A stretch of DNA of 64,000 bases, from assembly GCA_027315005.1 (NCBI GenBank), contig DAHUZT010000114.1, forward strand, positions 1 through 64,000, read 5' to 3'. Within the stretch, counting starts at the first letter, position 1; every line of letters starts with the position of its first letter. The translations under genes were made by a program, and so were the position numbers. The notes beneath the pieces were generated by a model. That model saw only the letters and a program-made list of their open reading frames with translations, did not search any database and had not been told where the DNA came from. Of the stretch, positions 26,822-36,360 are shown piece by piece. Source of the DNA: Acidimicrobiaceae bacterium (GTDB lineage Bacteria; Actinomycetota; Acidimicrobiia; Acidimicrobiales; RAAP-2).

Positions 26822-28242
26822 GCTCCACTCCTCTCGGGCCGGCCGCCTGCCACCCCGATGGGGCTGGCCAGCCGTTCGATGTCGGCCTGGATCTCCGCAA
26901 CGTGGAGCGCGCACCGCCCCGGGTCTGGCCCCTCCACGTTGAGGCGGAGCAGTGGCTCGGTATTGGACGGACGTACGTTGTACCACCAGTCCCCCCGATC
27001 GACGGTGAGCCCGTCCAGCCGGTCGGTGGTCCCGAGGGCACCACCCGCCGCCTCCACCTCGTGGCACAGCTGCTCCACCACGGCGGCAGGGTCGTCCACG
27101 GTGGTGTTGATCTCCCCCGAATCGGAATACCGGCGGTAAGGCTCGAGCAGTTCGGAGAGGGTCGAGGACCCGGCGCTGAGCATACCGAGGACGACTAGGG
27201 CGGCGATGATACCCGAGTCCGCACGGTAGTTGTCCCGGAAGTAGTAGTGACCCGAGTGCTCGCCGCCGAAGACTGCCCCGGTCTCGGCCATGACCTCTTT
27301 GATGTAGCTGTGACCGACTTTGGTGCGGACGCCCACCCCACCCCGCTCGGCGATCACCTCGGGCACCACCCGGGAGCAGATGCAGTTGTAGAGCACGGTC
27401 GCACCGGGGTGCTTTTCGAGCATGGCCGACGCGACGAGGGCGGTCGTCAGCGAGCCGGACACCGCATCGGCACGCTCGTCGACCAGGAAGACCCGGTCGG
27501 CATCGCCGTCGAAGGCGAGCCCGACGTCGGCGCGCCCGTCGACGACTGCGGCTTTCAGCGCGACCAGGTTCTCCGGCTGGATCGGATCGGCTGGATGGTT
27601 CGGGAAGGTACCGTCCAGCTCGGGGAAGAGAATCTCGAGCTCGAAGGGGAGGCCCTCCATGACCTTGGGGACGACCAGGCCGCCCATGCCGTTGGCGGTG
27701 TCCGCCACCACCCGCAGCGGCCGCAGCGAGGCGGGGTCCACGAACGAGCGAACGTGATCGGCGTAGGCTTCGAGGGTCGAGCGCTCCTCGATCGGCGCCA
27801 GCTCACTGAAGGTCGGAGGACCGGTCATCTCCCATTCTTCGAGTAGCGCCTCGGCGGTGGATTGGATCTCCACCAGCCCGGTGTCACGGCCGATGGGTCG
27901 GGCACCTGAGCGGCACAGCTTCAGCCCGTTGTACCGGGCCGGATTGTGCGACGCGGTGAACATCGCCCCCGGAGCGTCGTAGGCACCCGAGGCGAAGTAG
28001 AGCAGATCGGTCGAAGCCAACCCCAGGTCGATGACGGCCACCCCCTGCGAGCGCACCCCGTCGGCAAAGGCCCGTGACAGCTCGACGCCCGACCGGCGCA
28101 TGTCCCGGGCCACCAGGACCTCGGGCCCCCCGGTGAACTGGGCCAGTGCCACCCCTATCGCCCGGAACTGCTCGGCGTTCAGCTGATCGGGAACCACACC
28201 TCGGATGTCGTAGGCCTTGAAGACGTCGGACAGGCTGCTCAT
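26818..28242 (-). CDS. manB: Phosphomannomutase/phosphoglucomutase
   Basis: Interconverts sugar-6-phosphate and sugar-1-phosphate; supplies mannose-1-P for GDP-mannose. 474 aa alpha-D-phosphohexomutase: N-terminal FKAYDIRGVVPDQLN, the phosphoserine loop MFTASHNPARYNG, the metal loop AFDGDADRVFLVDE, the sugar-binding GGEHSGHYYFRDN and the phosphate-binding C-terminal RPSNTEPLLRLNVEG. ATG at 28242 with TAGGAT nine bases upstream, so a very short leader. It pairs functionally with the GDP-mannose pyrophosphorylase-like gene at 47.5 kb. Confidence 0.95.
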   Translation of the reverse strand: MSSLSDVFKAYDIRGVVPDQLNAEQFRAIGVALAQFTGGPEVLVARDMRRSGVELSRAFADGVRSQGVAVIDLGLASTDLLYFASGAYDAPGAMFTASHNPARYNGLKLCRSGARPIGRDTGLVEIQSTAEALLEEWEMTGPPTFSELAPIEERSTLEAYADHVRSFVDPASLRPLRVVADTANGMGGLVVPKVMEGLPFELEILFPELDGTFPNHPADPIQPENLVALKAAVVDGRADVGLAFDGDADRVFLVDERADAVSGSLTTALVASAMLEKHPGATVLYNCICSRVVPEVIAERGGVGVRTKVGHSYIKEVMAETGAVFGGEHSGHYYFRDNYRADSGIIAALVVLGMLSAGSSTLSELLEPYRRYSDSGEINTTVDDPAAVVEQLCHEVEAAGGALGTTDRLDGLTVDRGDWWYNVRPSNTEPLLRLNVEGPDPGRCALHVAEIQADIERLASPIGVAGGRPERSGA

Positions 28243-28336
28243 GGCCGGGCCATCCTAGTGTCCGGCTCCGCGGCGACGTGGTGGCTCGGAAGCGGCGGGC
28301 GGCCGGCACGGTCCGGTACTCCCGAGGAGGGTGGTC

Positions 28337-28987
28337 TCAGCAGCCGCGACCTCCCAACAGGGCGGTCACGTCGTCGGCCATGGCCGTGCACAGCTCACAG
28401 AGGAGTCGCATCCGGACAAGGCCGTCGTGGCATCCGAGCAGTCGTTGCCGGTCGAGGAGATCGAGCGGCGCCAGCTCGCAGAGGGTCCACCCCGTCGCCC
28501 CCTCGTCACCGGAGAGGTCGAGGTCGTGCGGCAGTGCCGGGATGTCGTAGAGCTCGGAGAGCAGGGATCGAAGCCGGACGACCGCCCGGCGCGCCTCGTC
28601 GAGGGCTGGGCCGAGGGACCCGGATCCGCCGGCCACGATCCCATCGGTGACCGTCTCCACCACCGCGCACGGGTAGGGATCCTCGGCTGCCCATCGCACG
28701 ATCCGTATCCTCTCGACCCCCCGCGCCAGCACGGCCAGACGACCGCCTCCGAGAGGGTGGCCCTCGACCACGCGTGCCTCGGTTCCGAGGCCGACCCGCT
28801 CGTCGCCCCCACCCACCTCGGACCCCCGGCTGATCAGCACCACGCCAAAGGTCCTCCCGCTGGACCGGCAGTCGGCCATCAGTGCCTGGTAGCGCGCCTC
28901 GAACACGTGGAGGGCGAGGGCTGCACCCGGAAACAGGACCGTCGAGAGCGGGAACATCCCGATCGCGCCTGATGGAGGGGACGGCAC
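28337..28987 (-). CDS. LON substrate-binding-domain protein
   Basis: 216 aa consisting only of the N-terminal substrate-recognition domain of Lon, with no ATPase or protease part. MFPLSTVLFPGAALALHVFEARYQALM and GVVLISRGSEVGGGDE are characteristic, as is the GGGRLAVLARGVERIRIV strand. Such free-standing domains are common in actinobacteria; they may hand over or protect substrates, but no function is established. The start is uncertain between the GTG at 28987 and the ATG ten codons later, where homology begins. It lies six bases after the preceding membrane protein gene and is likely cotranscribed. Confidence 0.85.
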   Translation of the reverse strand: MPSPPSGAIGMFPLSTVLFPGAALALHVFEARYQALMADCRSSGRTFGVVLISRGSEVGGGDERVGLGTEARVVEGHPLGGGRLAVLARGVERIRIVRWAAEDPYPCAVVETVTDGIVAGGSGSLGPALDEARRAVVRLRSLLSELYDIPALPHDLDLSGDEGATGWTLCELAPLDLLDRQRLLGCHDGLVRMRLLCELCTAMADDVTALLGGRGC

Positions 28988-28993
28988 TTCCGG

Positions 28994-31510
28994 TCAGCCC
29001 GGCCCATGGCCGGGCAATACCGCATGTCGCCACCGTCGCCACCGTCGCCACCGTCGCCGCCGTCGCCGCCGTCGCCACTCGATGATGCAGACGAGGGAGC
29101 CGATCACCACGGCTCCGACGGTCAGGATCTGACCAGCGACCTCCGAAGGCGAGGTTCCGTAGGTGAGCGAGACGTCGTGGCTGGTCGGGACGACGACCAT
29201 CAGATTGGGAGCCACCCGCCACGGCCCCTCGGCCCCTCGGGCGTGCCAGTCGGGGAAGTACGACACCTTCACCTCCACAGGGACACCGGTGCGGGCCACG
29301 TGGAAGGTGACCGAGCTGGTTGTCTGGTCGATGCCGGAGACAGTGGTGGTCGCTTCTGGCACCGATGGTGGCCGGGGATCGCCGATGGGAACCCGATCCC
29401 ACGATCGGGGGCCACCGGCGGATGGGACCACGTCCCACCGTGACGGATGGTCGTACCACTGGACCGCGGGACCGAGCCAGGCGCTTTGGCTCTGTCCGAT
29501 CCCCTGCCAGACGACCGGCCGGTGGGTCAGGGGAACCACGACTGCCGACTGCTTGACCTCGTACACCTTCCAGGTCGTGGTGAGTGGAACTCCGTTGTAA
29601 TTGGTGCTCCACGGTCCGGTCGACGCCACCGGCACGAGGTTGGGATCTGCGTTCGCCGCCTGTTCCACCGAGGGAGAAGAGGCCATGAAATACCGGACCC
29701 CGAGCTGCTGCAGGTGCTCGACGCCGAGCGGGACGTCCAGGCCGCCGTAGGTGATGGCGGGACTGGTAATCGCCATTGACGGATCGAGCGAGAGCTCGTC
29801 CTGGTCGATGAAGTGGAACGGCGTGGTCGAAGAGGATTCGAAGAGGAGGCCCTCCATCGAGTCGATACAGCCGTTCGTCCAGTACGGCAGCAGCATCAGT
29901 GACATGGTGGTCCCGAACCGGTTCAGCGCTGGGTTGTACTCCCACATGGCCCGACCACAGCCGTGCTCCCGACCGACGGCCGCCATCGTCGAGATCACGG
30001 CCCGGTACTCGGGGTAGCTGGGCTTCCTCTGGTAGCCCGAGTAGTTCCACGCCGCCCACGCAGAGGGCTGGTTCGCACCGGGGGTGACGCCCAGGTCGTG
30101 GAGGGCAGAGGTGGACAGCACGAAGGGTGGAACGACCGCCAGGCAGGCGGCCGCCAGGGCGACGAGCGGTCCGACGACCGACCCGGCCGCGACTCCGTTC
30201 GGCACCGGCCGCCGGTATCGGGTGACGCGCCCTCCCGGCCTCCAGGACGACGGGTCCACTCGGCTCAGCCGATCGCGCACGGCCAGCACCCAGAACTCGA
30301 GGCGGCGGCGGCGTTGCCAGCGGGCCAGACCGGACACCGTCTCACCCAGGGCGTACCCGGCCATGAGGTAGAGGCAGACGAACCAGAGGGGGAGGAACCG
30401 GGCGTTGTACAGCTTGTTGACCGGATCGAGGCAGAGGGCGCCGGCACAGAGGCCACCCATGATGGCGATGAACAGCCCCACTCGGTTGCGGCGCACCACC
30501 ACCGCCACCAGTCCGACCGCGTCGGCGACAAGCACCCAGCGGGCCGAGGCCGGGAACAGCACGTGGAGGAAACCGGTGACGTTGGAATAGCCCATGTTGG
30601 TGGTGTACGCCTGGAACGCGGCGAACGGTAGGAGCCACCAAGCGGTGAGTCCGGCGGCGAGGGCGCCGGCGACGGCAGACCAGGCCAGGCGGCGTCGCCA
30701 ACGGATCCGGGCCAGATGGCCGGCGAACCCCGTGCGGAACGCACGGACCAGGTCGGCATCGAGCAGGAGCCAGACGAGTGCGCCGGCGATGACGAACATG
30801 GCCGGCAGGAGATGGCTCAGCAAGGTCAGCGCGAACAGCACCGCGGCCAGTACCCGGTGCCGGCCGGTGCGCAGACCTCGTTCGATCACCCCGAGGCAGA
30901 CCAGCGAGATGGAGAGGCTGAGGGAGAAGGAGAACTCCCCGGCCAGGGTCGAGAGGATGTTGCCGCCGTAGATGGTGAAGCTCGGTTCGAACAGGAACGG
31001 CAGCATGGCGGCGGCCAGGCACGCAGGTAGCGGATCGCGAAGGCGTACCAACCGCCCGAAGGCCCAGGCGCTCACCGGAAGTGTCAGGGTACCGAGCACT
31101 GTCACCAGCTTGAAGGCGACGTTGTACGGAGCCAGCAGGCTGAAGATCACGACGATCAGACCGGGCAAGGGGAAGTAGAAGGTGTAGACGGGGAAGCCGT
31201 CATACCAGGCGGGGTCCCAACCGGTCAGCCTGCCGTGGGCGAGCAACTGCGACTTGAGGAACGCCGGAAGCATGACGTGCGCGCCGGTGTCACCTCCGGT
31301 GGTCGTGGTGTTCGCCAGCAGTAACGACGGATGCAGCTGGCTGAGGGCTACGAGGGTGACCCCGAGCACCGCGATGAGATTCGCCCACGCCGGCCAGGTC
31401 GATCGCCGAACGAGACGATGCAGGGGACCTCGGGGGGGCGGACGCCTCGCCAGGCGGGCGGCAACCGGTACGGATCCGGCCGGGGACGCCTCGACGGAGG
31501 TCGTGGTCAC
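28994..31510 (-). CDS. Large polytopic membrane protein, 6-PTPS-related/GT-C-like
   Basis: 838 aa. About ten hydrophobic helices occupy residues 40-480, then a large extracytoplasmic region (to about 790) and a last helix near 795-815. The first loop after helix 1 contains GGDTGAHVMLPAFLKSQLLAHGRLTGWDPAWYDGFPVYTFYFPL, quoted here in pieces as GGDTGAHVM, GWDPAWYDG and YTFYFPL; this is the 6-pyruvoyl-tetrahydropterin-synthase-related membrane family, which resembles GT-C glycosyltransferases with the acidic pair in the first loop. The C-terminus ends in a basic RRRRRRRWRRWRRWR tail encoded by a 9-base repeat. GTG start at 31510. Probably adds sugars to a lipid-linked or envelope glycan; substrate unknown. 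Confidence 0.7.
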   Translation of the reverse strand: MTTTSVEASPAGSVPVAARLARRPPPRGPLHRLVRRSTWPAWANLIAVLGVTLVALSQLHPSLLLANTTTTGGDTGAHVMLPAFLKSQLLAHGRLTGWDPAWYDGFPVYTFYFPLPGLIVVIFSLLAPYNVAFKLVTVLGTLTLPVSAWAFGRLVRLRDPLPACLAAAMLPFLFEPSFTIYGGNILSTLAGEFSFSLSLSISLVCLGVIERGLRTGRHRVLAAVLFALTLLSHLLPAMFVIAGALVWLLLDADLVRAFRTGFAGHLARIRWRRRLAWSAVAGALAAGLTAWWLLPFAAFQAYTTNMGYSNVTGFLHVLFPASARWVLVADAVGLVAVVVRRNRVGLFIAIMGGLCAGALCLDPVNKLYNARFLPLWFVCLYLMAGYALGETVSGLARWQRRRRLEFWVLAVRDRLSRVDPSSWRPGGRVTRYRRPVPNGVAAGSVVGPLVALAAACLAVVPPFVLSTSALHDLGVTPGANQPSAWAAWNYSGYQRKPSYPEYRAVISTMAAVGREHGCGRAMWEYNPALNRFGTTMSLMLLPYWTNGCIDSMEGLLFESSSTTPFHFIDQDELSLDPSMAITSPAITYGGLDVPLGVEHLQQLGVRYFMASSPSVEQAANADPNLVPVASTGPWSTNYNGVPLTTTWKVYEVKQSAVVVPLTHRPVVWQGIGQSQSAWLGPAVQWYDHPSRWDVVPSAGGPRSWDRVPIGDPRPPSVPEATTTVSGIDQTTSSVTFHVARTGVPVEVKVSYFPDWHARGAEGPWRVAPNLMVVVPTSHDVSLTYGTSPSEVAGQILTVGAVVIGSLVCIIEWRRRRRRRRWRRWRRWRHAVLPGHGPG
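29027..29077. repeat. 9-base minisatellite at the 3' end of the membrane protein gene
   Basis: TCGCCACCG and its variant TCGCCGCCG are repeated about 5.7 times at 29027-29077. On the coding (minus) strand this specifies the Arg/Trp-rich tail with three RRW units. The unit is a multiple of three, so copy-number change lengthens or shortens the tail without frameshift. Confidence 0.9.
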
Positions 31511-31522
31511 CGGTTCACCCGG

Positions 31523-32506
31523 TCATCGGATCAGGGACAGGGGCTGGACCAGCGGGGTCACCACCGCAACCACGGCCACCAGGTTGAAGCTGGCGTGGGC
31601 GACCATGCTCATCCCGAGCCGGCCGGTCCGGTACGAGACGAAACAGAGGACGACACCGAACGTGGCCAGACCGAGCAGCTGGAGAGATTCGTCGTGGGCG
31701 AGCCCGAAGAGGACACCGGTCACCACGATGGACAGTGTCGGTCCCACCCACCCACCGATGTTCCCGAAGAGGCGGGACATCGACCGCAAGAGGACCCCGC
31801 GGAAGAAGAGCTCCTCGAAGAACGGGGCGCCCACCACGGTGAGCAGGGCGATCACCACGTACCCGGCACCGTGGGAGCCGCCGGTGAGGCGTTGGCTCGG
31901 GGCAGCGAAGCGCTGATTGAAGTTGTGGACGTGCTGGGAGATCGGGACGTAGATCAGTGCGACCAGGAACTGGCCGGCCACCCCGATGGGGATGCCGGCC
32001 AGATCGACCCATCGGAATCGGAGTCCGAGGTCGGCAGCCAGACGCCTCGTACCCTTCAACCAGCTCGACATCCAGGCCGCACCGAGAAATCCGGCCCAGA
32101 GTCCGATCAAGGTGGCGGCGATGTACCAGGTGGGAGGCTCGCTCGCCGAGGTGATCGCCGTCAGGGATCGGAGATCGCCGGCGGCGGCGGCGGCGGCCAC
32201 GATGGCGACCGCCGCCAGCACCTGCCCCACCACGAAGCCGATGCCGCAGAAAAGGAGCCACATCCACGCCGCGGACCGGTCGACCGGTGGCGCTCCCCGG
32301 GCGAGCTGGACACCCAGGGAACGGTTCACCGGTACGGCCTCACCGCCGTCCGATGCCGGCACCGGAACCGTTCCCCCCGGCGGTCGTGCGGGAGGAGGCC
32401 ACAGCGGAGGGGTTCCCTGCGCCAGCGGAGCCGGAGCATGCGGCGCACCCGGCCGGCTCTCGGTGCCGGGCACGGGGTCCGCCCCCTGTTCGGACCGCTC
32501 GATCAC
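31523..32506 (-). CDS. CPBP-family intramembrane glutamic endopeptidase
   Basis: 327 aa. The first 80 residues are Pro/Ala-rich and cytoplasmic; then about eight membrane helices. The ABI/CAAX-protease motifs are all present: FFEELFFRGVLL (EExxxR), VTGVLFGLAH, and MVAHASFNLV. The GTG at 32506 is preferred; the frame stays open to 32641, but that would overlap the divergent ftsH start. Upstream of, and probably cotranscribed with, the PTPS-related membrane protein (12-base gap). CPBP proteases act in protein maturation or bacteriocin immunity; target unknown. Confidence 0.87.
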   Translation of the reverse strand: MIERSEQGADPVPGTESRPGAPHAPAPLAQGTPPLWPPPARPPGGTVPVPASDGGEAVPVNRSLGVQLARGAPPVDRSAAWMWLLFCGIGFVVGQVLAAVAIVAAAAAAGDLRSLTAITSASEPPTWYIAATLIGLWAGFLGAAWMSSWLKGTRRLAADLGLRFRWVDLAGIPIGVAGQFLVALIYVPISQHVHNFNQRFAAPSQRLTGGSHGAGYVVIALLTVVGAPFFEELFFRGVLLRSMSRLFGNIGGWVGPTLSIVVTGVLFGLAHDESLQLLGLATFGVVLCFVSYRTGRLGMSMVAHASFNLVAVVAVVTPLVQPLSLIR

Positions 32507-32615
32507 GGGCCCACGATATCGACGGAACGTCGCGGCGCCAGGGCGGCCCGCGCCAACCTCGCCGCGGTGCTCCCCACCCGGAGGTGGCGATGCCTCAAAC
32601 GCCTGCCGACGCGAA

Positions 32616-32621
32616 TAGCAT
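32616..32621 (+). promoter_or_regulatory. Putative -10 hexamer, leaderless ftsH
   Basis: TAGCAT ends six bases before the ftsH GTG at 32628. The GGAGG that overlaps this region is too close to the GTG to serve as a ribosome binding site, which favours leaderless translation. Confidence 0.5.
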
Positions 32622-32627
32622 GGAGGG

Positions 32628-34856
32628 GTGACCCCGCCCAACCCCGAAGTACCCGACGGCCTCCCCGGTCCCGGTGGCCGGGGTGGCGTCCCCCCGGGCC
32701 AGGGGAGGAACCGGCTCGTCCTCTACCTGGTGGTCGTGGTGGCCATCGTGGCGGTCCTGGTGGTGCCGGGACTGGTCCACAAGTCGAAGACCAACACCCT
32801 CACCTACACCACCTTCCTCTCCGAGGTTGGAGGCAAGCAGGTGAAGACGGCGACCGTCGACCAGACATCGGGCGTGATCACCGGGCAGCTGACCGACGGA
32901 TCCAGCTACACCGTAAACGGACCGGCCACCGTGACCGATTCGGAACTCGCCGCCCTCAAACCTCTGGGCACGAATTTCAAGCTGGTGACCACCACGACCA
33001 ATCCGCTCGTGTCGCTGCTCTGGTACCTGTTGCCGGTGGCGCTCCTCGTCGGCATCTTCATCTACTTCAGCCGCCGGGCCCAGGGACAGATGGGCAGCAT
33101 CATGTCCATCGGACGGTCCAAGGCCAAGCTCTATTCGACCGAGCGGCCCTCGACGACCTTCGACGACGTGGCGGGCTACGACGGGGTCAAGCTCGAGATC
33201 AGCGAGGTCGTGGACTTCCTGAAGACACCGGCACGCTTCAAGGACATCGGCGCCCGCATCCCCAAGGGGATCCTGCTCGTCGGTCCTCCCGGCACCGGTA
33301 AGACCCTGCTGGCCCGGGCCGTGGCAGGAGAGGCTGGAGTGCCCTTCATGTCGGTCAGCGGATCGGACTTCATGGAGATGTTCGTCGGAGTGGGAGCGAG
33401 CCGGGTTCGCGACCTGTTCGCCACCGCCCGCAAGCAGGCCCCCGCCATCGTGTTCATCGACGAGATCGACTCGATCGGCCGGAAGCGGGGGGCGGGTCTC
33501 GGTGGCGGGCACGACGAGCGCGAGCAGACCCTCAACCAGATGTTGTCGGAGATGGACGGGTTCGATCCCACCGAGGGCATCGTGGTGATGGCAGCCACCA
33601 ACCGGCCGGACATCCTCGATGCCGCCATCCTCCGCCCCGGCCGATTTGACCGGCAGATCGTGGTTCCCCTCCCCGATCTCGACGAGCGGCTCCCGATCCT
33701 CCAGGTGCATTGCAAGGACAAGCGCGTCGATCCGACGGTCGACCTCGGCAAGGTCGCACGGGGGACCCCGGGGATGAGCGGAGCGGCCCTGGCCACCCAG
33801 GTCAACGAGGCTGCCCTGCACGCGGTGCGGCGGGGGTCCAAGATGATCCAGAACGAGGATTTCGAGGCTTCGCGTGACCGGGTCCTCATGGGCCAGCGCC
33901 GGGAGAGTCTGGTGCTCTCCGGTGCCGAAAAGGAGCGGGTCGCCTTCCACGAGGGGGGCCACGCCGTGCTCGCCTACGTGCTGCCCGATGCCGACCCGGT
34001 CCACAAGGTGACCATCCTGCCGACCGGGATGGCTCTCGGGGTCACCATGCAACTTCCCCTGGAGGAGAAGCACATCCATCCTCGCCAGCACATCGAGGAC
34101 TCGCTGGCTGTGCGGATGGGAGGTCGGGCGGCAGAGCTGCTCGTCTACGGAGATCTGTCCACCGGTGCCAGTAACGACCTGGTGGGCAATACCGAGCTCG
34201 CCCGCAAGATGGTGCGCGAATGGGGCATGAGCGACAAGATCGGACCCATGGCCTGGGGATCCCAGGGTCAAGTCTTCCTCGGTGAGGACCTGATGCACAC
34301 ACGCGACTACTCGGAGCACACCAGCCAGATCATCGACGACGAGGTCGAGCAGATCCTCCGGGCCCAGGAGGAGCGGGCCCTCGAGGTCTTGTCCCGCCAT
34401 CGAGGTGGCCTCGATGCCGTGGCACGGGCCCTGCTCGACGAGGAAACCGTCGACGGGGAGACCGTGGGTCGCCTGGTCGACACCGCCTACGGACGACCGG
34501 TCCACGAGCACGGTGTGAAGACGGTGCCGCCCATCTTCGTCGCCGCCCAGCACGGACCGAGCGGTGTCGAAGACGCAGACGCTCCTCCAAAAGGTCCGGC
34601 CACCGGTGCGATGAGGGCTTCGGTCAGTGCTGCCGACGACGCCCCGACGCGGGACGAGCCCGCGGTGGCCGGAACGGCCCAGGCCACCGACGGGGCCGTT
34701 CCGCAGCGGGAAACCGGGGCACAGCCGATCCCCGCACCACCATCCGAACCGCAGCAGTGGCCGCAACCACCGGCTCCGGTTCCGGCGCCTGGTCCTGGCC
34801 ACTGGCCCCACCAGGCGCCCTGGCCGCCGCCTCCGGCGCCACCTTCCACCCGGTAG
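32628..34856 (+). CDS. ftsH: ATP-dependent zinc metalloprotease FtsH
   Basis: Membrane-anchored AAA+ protease for membrane and regulatory protein turnover. 742 aa: helix 1 at about 30-50, a periplasmic domain of about 75 residues, helix 2 at about 126-146, the AAA module (Walker [11 protein letters not shown], Walker [10 protein letters not shown], second region of homology [19 protein letters not shown]) and the protease domain with the zinc site [11 protein letters not shown] and the third ligand aspartate in TGASNDL. The usual HEAGH reads HEGGH; the catalytic residues are intact. The last 130 residues are disordered and Pro-rich ([18 protein letters not shown]). GTG start. Confidence 0.96.
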   Translation: MTPPNPEVPDGLPGPGGRGGVPPGQGRNRLVLYLVVVVAIVAVLVVPGLVHKSKTNTLTYTTFLSEVGGKQVKTATVDQTSGVITGQLTDGSSYTVNGPATVTDSELAALKPLGTNFKLVTTTTNPLVSLLWYLLPVALLVGIFIYFSRRAQGQMGSIMSIGRSKAKLYSTERPSTTFDDVAGYDGVKLEISEVVDFLKTPARFKDIGARIPKGILLVGPPGTGKTLLARAVAGEAGVPFMSVSGSDFMEMFVGVGASRVRDLFATARKQAPAIVFIDEIDSIGRKRGAGLGGGHDEREQTLNQMLSEMDGFDPTEGIVVMAATNRPDILDAAILRPGRFDRQIVVPLPDLDERLPILQVHCKDKRVDPTVDLGKVARGTPGMSGAALATQVNEAALHAVRRGSKMIQNEDFEASRDRVLMGQRRESLVLSGAEKERVAFHEGGHAVLAYVLPDADPVHKVTILPTGMALGVTMQLPLEEKHIHPRQHIEDSLAVRMGGRAAELLVYGDLSTGASNDLVGNTELARKMVREWGMSDKIGPMAWGSQGQVFLGEDLMHTRDYSEHTSQIIDDEVEQILRAQEERALEVLSRHRGGLDAVARALLDEETVDGETVGRLVDTAYGRPVHEHGVKTVPPIFVAAQHGPSGVEDADAPPKGPATGAMRASVSAADDAPTRDEPAVAGTAQATDGAVPQRETGAQPIPAPPSEPQQWPQPPAPVPAPGPGHWPHQAPWPPPPAPPSTR

Positions 34857-34860
34857 TCCC

Positions 34861-36360
34861 TCACCTCCCCCCGCCGAACAGCGGGAACCCGTTCGAGGCC
34901 AGCACGCCGGGCGCCCCCGATGGGCCGCTGTCGGCCTCGACGGCCACCGGAGCGGTGGAACGAACCAGCAAGGGATCCAGCCCGTTGAACCGCCCACCGG
35001 CCAGCACGGACACCCGGTTCGCTGCGACGGTCAAGGAGAGTGTCGGAGCGCCCCCGCCGAGGGGGGCCACCACCACCTGGACCGGCTTCCCCAGGGGATT
35101 GGCGATGGCCAGCGTCTCGAGCGAGGCACCCGGGGCGGCCGGTGCCGCTGGGGCGCCCGGACCTGTCACCAGCCAATGGTCCGACACGGTGGTGCTCGCG
35201 AGGGAGCTTCCCCACTGCGGCGCCGCGGAACCCGCCGATGCCACGACCGTCCGGCCGACCACCAGCGGGCCGGTGGCCTCGACGGTCATCGAGAAGGGAA
35301 CCTGCTGGGGGAACCCGGCCGGTGCCCCGGCGGGCAGCACCGCTAAGGACTGAGCCCCCACCTCGACCTGCCGAGGCTCGATCGAGCCGGTACTGAGCCC
35401 GAACGCCACCGTCGCCGACACCGGAACTGCGCCCGGGTTCGCCAGGGTCAACTGGACGGTGGCACCGGGTGTCGCGGTGGTCTGGGCCAGGTACCAGGTG
35501 GCGGCAGGCTGGGGTGACCCGAGGACGAGCGACAGCCCCGACGGGCCACCGGACCGATTCTCCAGCTCGGTGGCGACCACGGCGCTGCTCTGGGTGCTCA
35601 CGACGGTGGCGAGGTCCGAAGCGTTCGGAACGTAGTCGCCCACGTTCTCCACGACGACCCGGCCGGGCGGGACGACGACGCCCTGGTACATCTGGGGTGT
35701 GACCGGCCCGGACGGCGTCACGAACGAGACGTTCACCATCGCCTCGGTGGCCGTCGGGTTGAAGACTGCCAGCGCCACCGCGCTGCCGGCCACGGTCGCA
35801 CCACCGGCGAAGGACCAGGTGGTGGCCGTCCCGGTGGCGCACGGGGACGTACTCCAGCCGTCGGGACCCGAGACCGACTGGTCGGCGACGACCCCCCCGG
35901 CGGTGAACGCGAAGGTCGTGGCCGCCGGGGCCGCCGGCAGACCGGTCGAGGGATGGACGACCAGTTGACCGCGTGCAGGCACCGAAAGCGACCGGTGGAC
36001 CTCGGACACCTTGCCCGAGGTGCCGGTGGCGGTCAGTGCGGTCATCACCCCGCTGACCATTCGGCCCGTGGAATTGGTGAGGACCACCGAGGTCGACTCC
36101 CCCGTGCCGATGCCCGCCGCGCAGAAGGCCGACGACGACACCGAATCGGCGGGAGCCACCGAGGTTCCGTTCCCCGCGAGGGTGACCGGCGCCATGGCCG
36201 GAGGCGGAGCGGCGGCGTCCACGGCGATCCCCGCCACGACGATCATCACCACCACTGCGGCGGCCAGCAGTCTCCCTGGTACCGGAGAACGGTGACCGTA
36301 CCTGCTCGGGTGGCGGGCCAGAGCGGGCCGATCGACGTCGGACGTCCCATCTTCGCTCAC
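34861..36360 (-). CDS. Secreted or anchored DUF5719-type protein
   Basis: 499 aa. A membrane segment at about residues 30-50 (LLAAAVVVMIVVAGIAVDAAA) is followed by an entirely extracytoplasmic part rich in Val, Ala, Thr and Ser, made of beta-sandwich-like repeats (LANPGAVPVSATVAFG; LAIANPLGKPVQVVVAP; AVFNPTATEAMVNVSFV). I recognise this as the actinobacterial DUF5719 type. The GTG start overlaps the stop of the giant glycosyltransferase gene upstream as GTGA, so the two proteins are made together and probably work on the same envelope structure. Two cysteines in the mature part (FCAAGIG; TSPCATG) may pair. Function unknown. Confidence 0.75.
   Translation of the reverse strand: MSEDGTSDVDRPALARHPSRYGHRSPVPGRLLAAAVVVMIVVAGIAVDAAAPPPAMAPVTLAGNGTSVAPADSVSSSAFCAAGIGTGESTSVVLTNSTGRMVSGVMTALTATGTSGKVSEVHRSLSVPARGQLVVHPSTGLPAAPAATTFAFTAGGVVADQSVSGPDGWSTSPCATGTATTWSFAGGATVAGSAVALAVFNPTATEAMVNVSFVTPSGPVTPQMYQGVVVPPGRVVVENVGDYVPNASDLATVVSTQSSAVVATELENRSGGPSGLSLVLGSPQPAATWYLAQTTATPGATVQLTLANPGAVPVSATVAFGLSTGSIEPRQVEVGAQSLAVLPAGAPAGFPQQVPFSMTVEATGPLVVGRTVVASAGSAAPQWGSSLASTTVSDHWLVTGPGAPAAPAAPGASLETLAIANPLGKPVQVVVAPLGGGAPTLSLTVAANRVSVLAGGRFNGLDPLLVRSTAPVAVEADSGPSGAPGVLASNGFPLFGGGR

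Noticed and set aside
29006-29443. Pro-Ser-rich open frame over the minisatellite on the plus strand
   Set aside because: Product is a translated repeat with no start signal; antisense to the membrane protein C-terminus.
32595-34997. 800-codon open frame antisense to ftsH
   Set aside because: Runs opposite the complete ftsH; no recognisable domain, typical third-position GC shadow.
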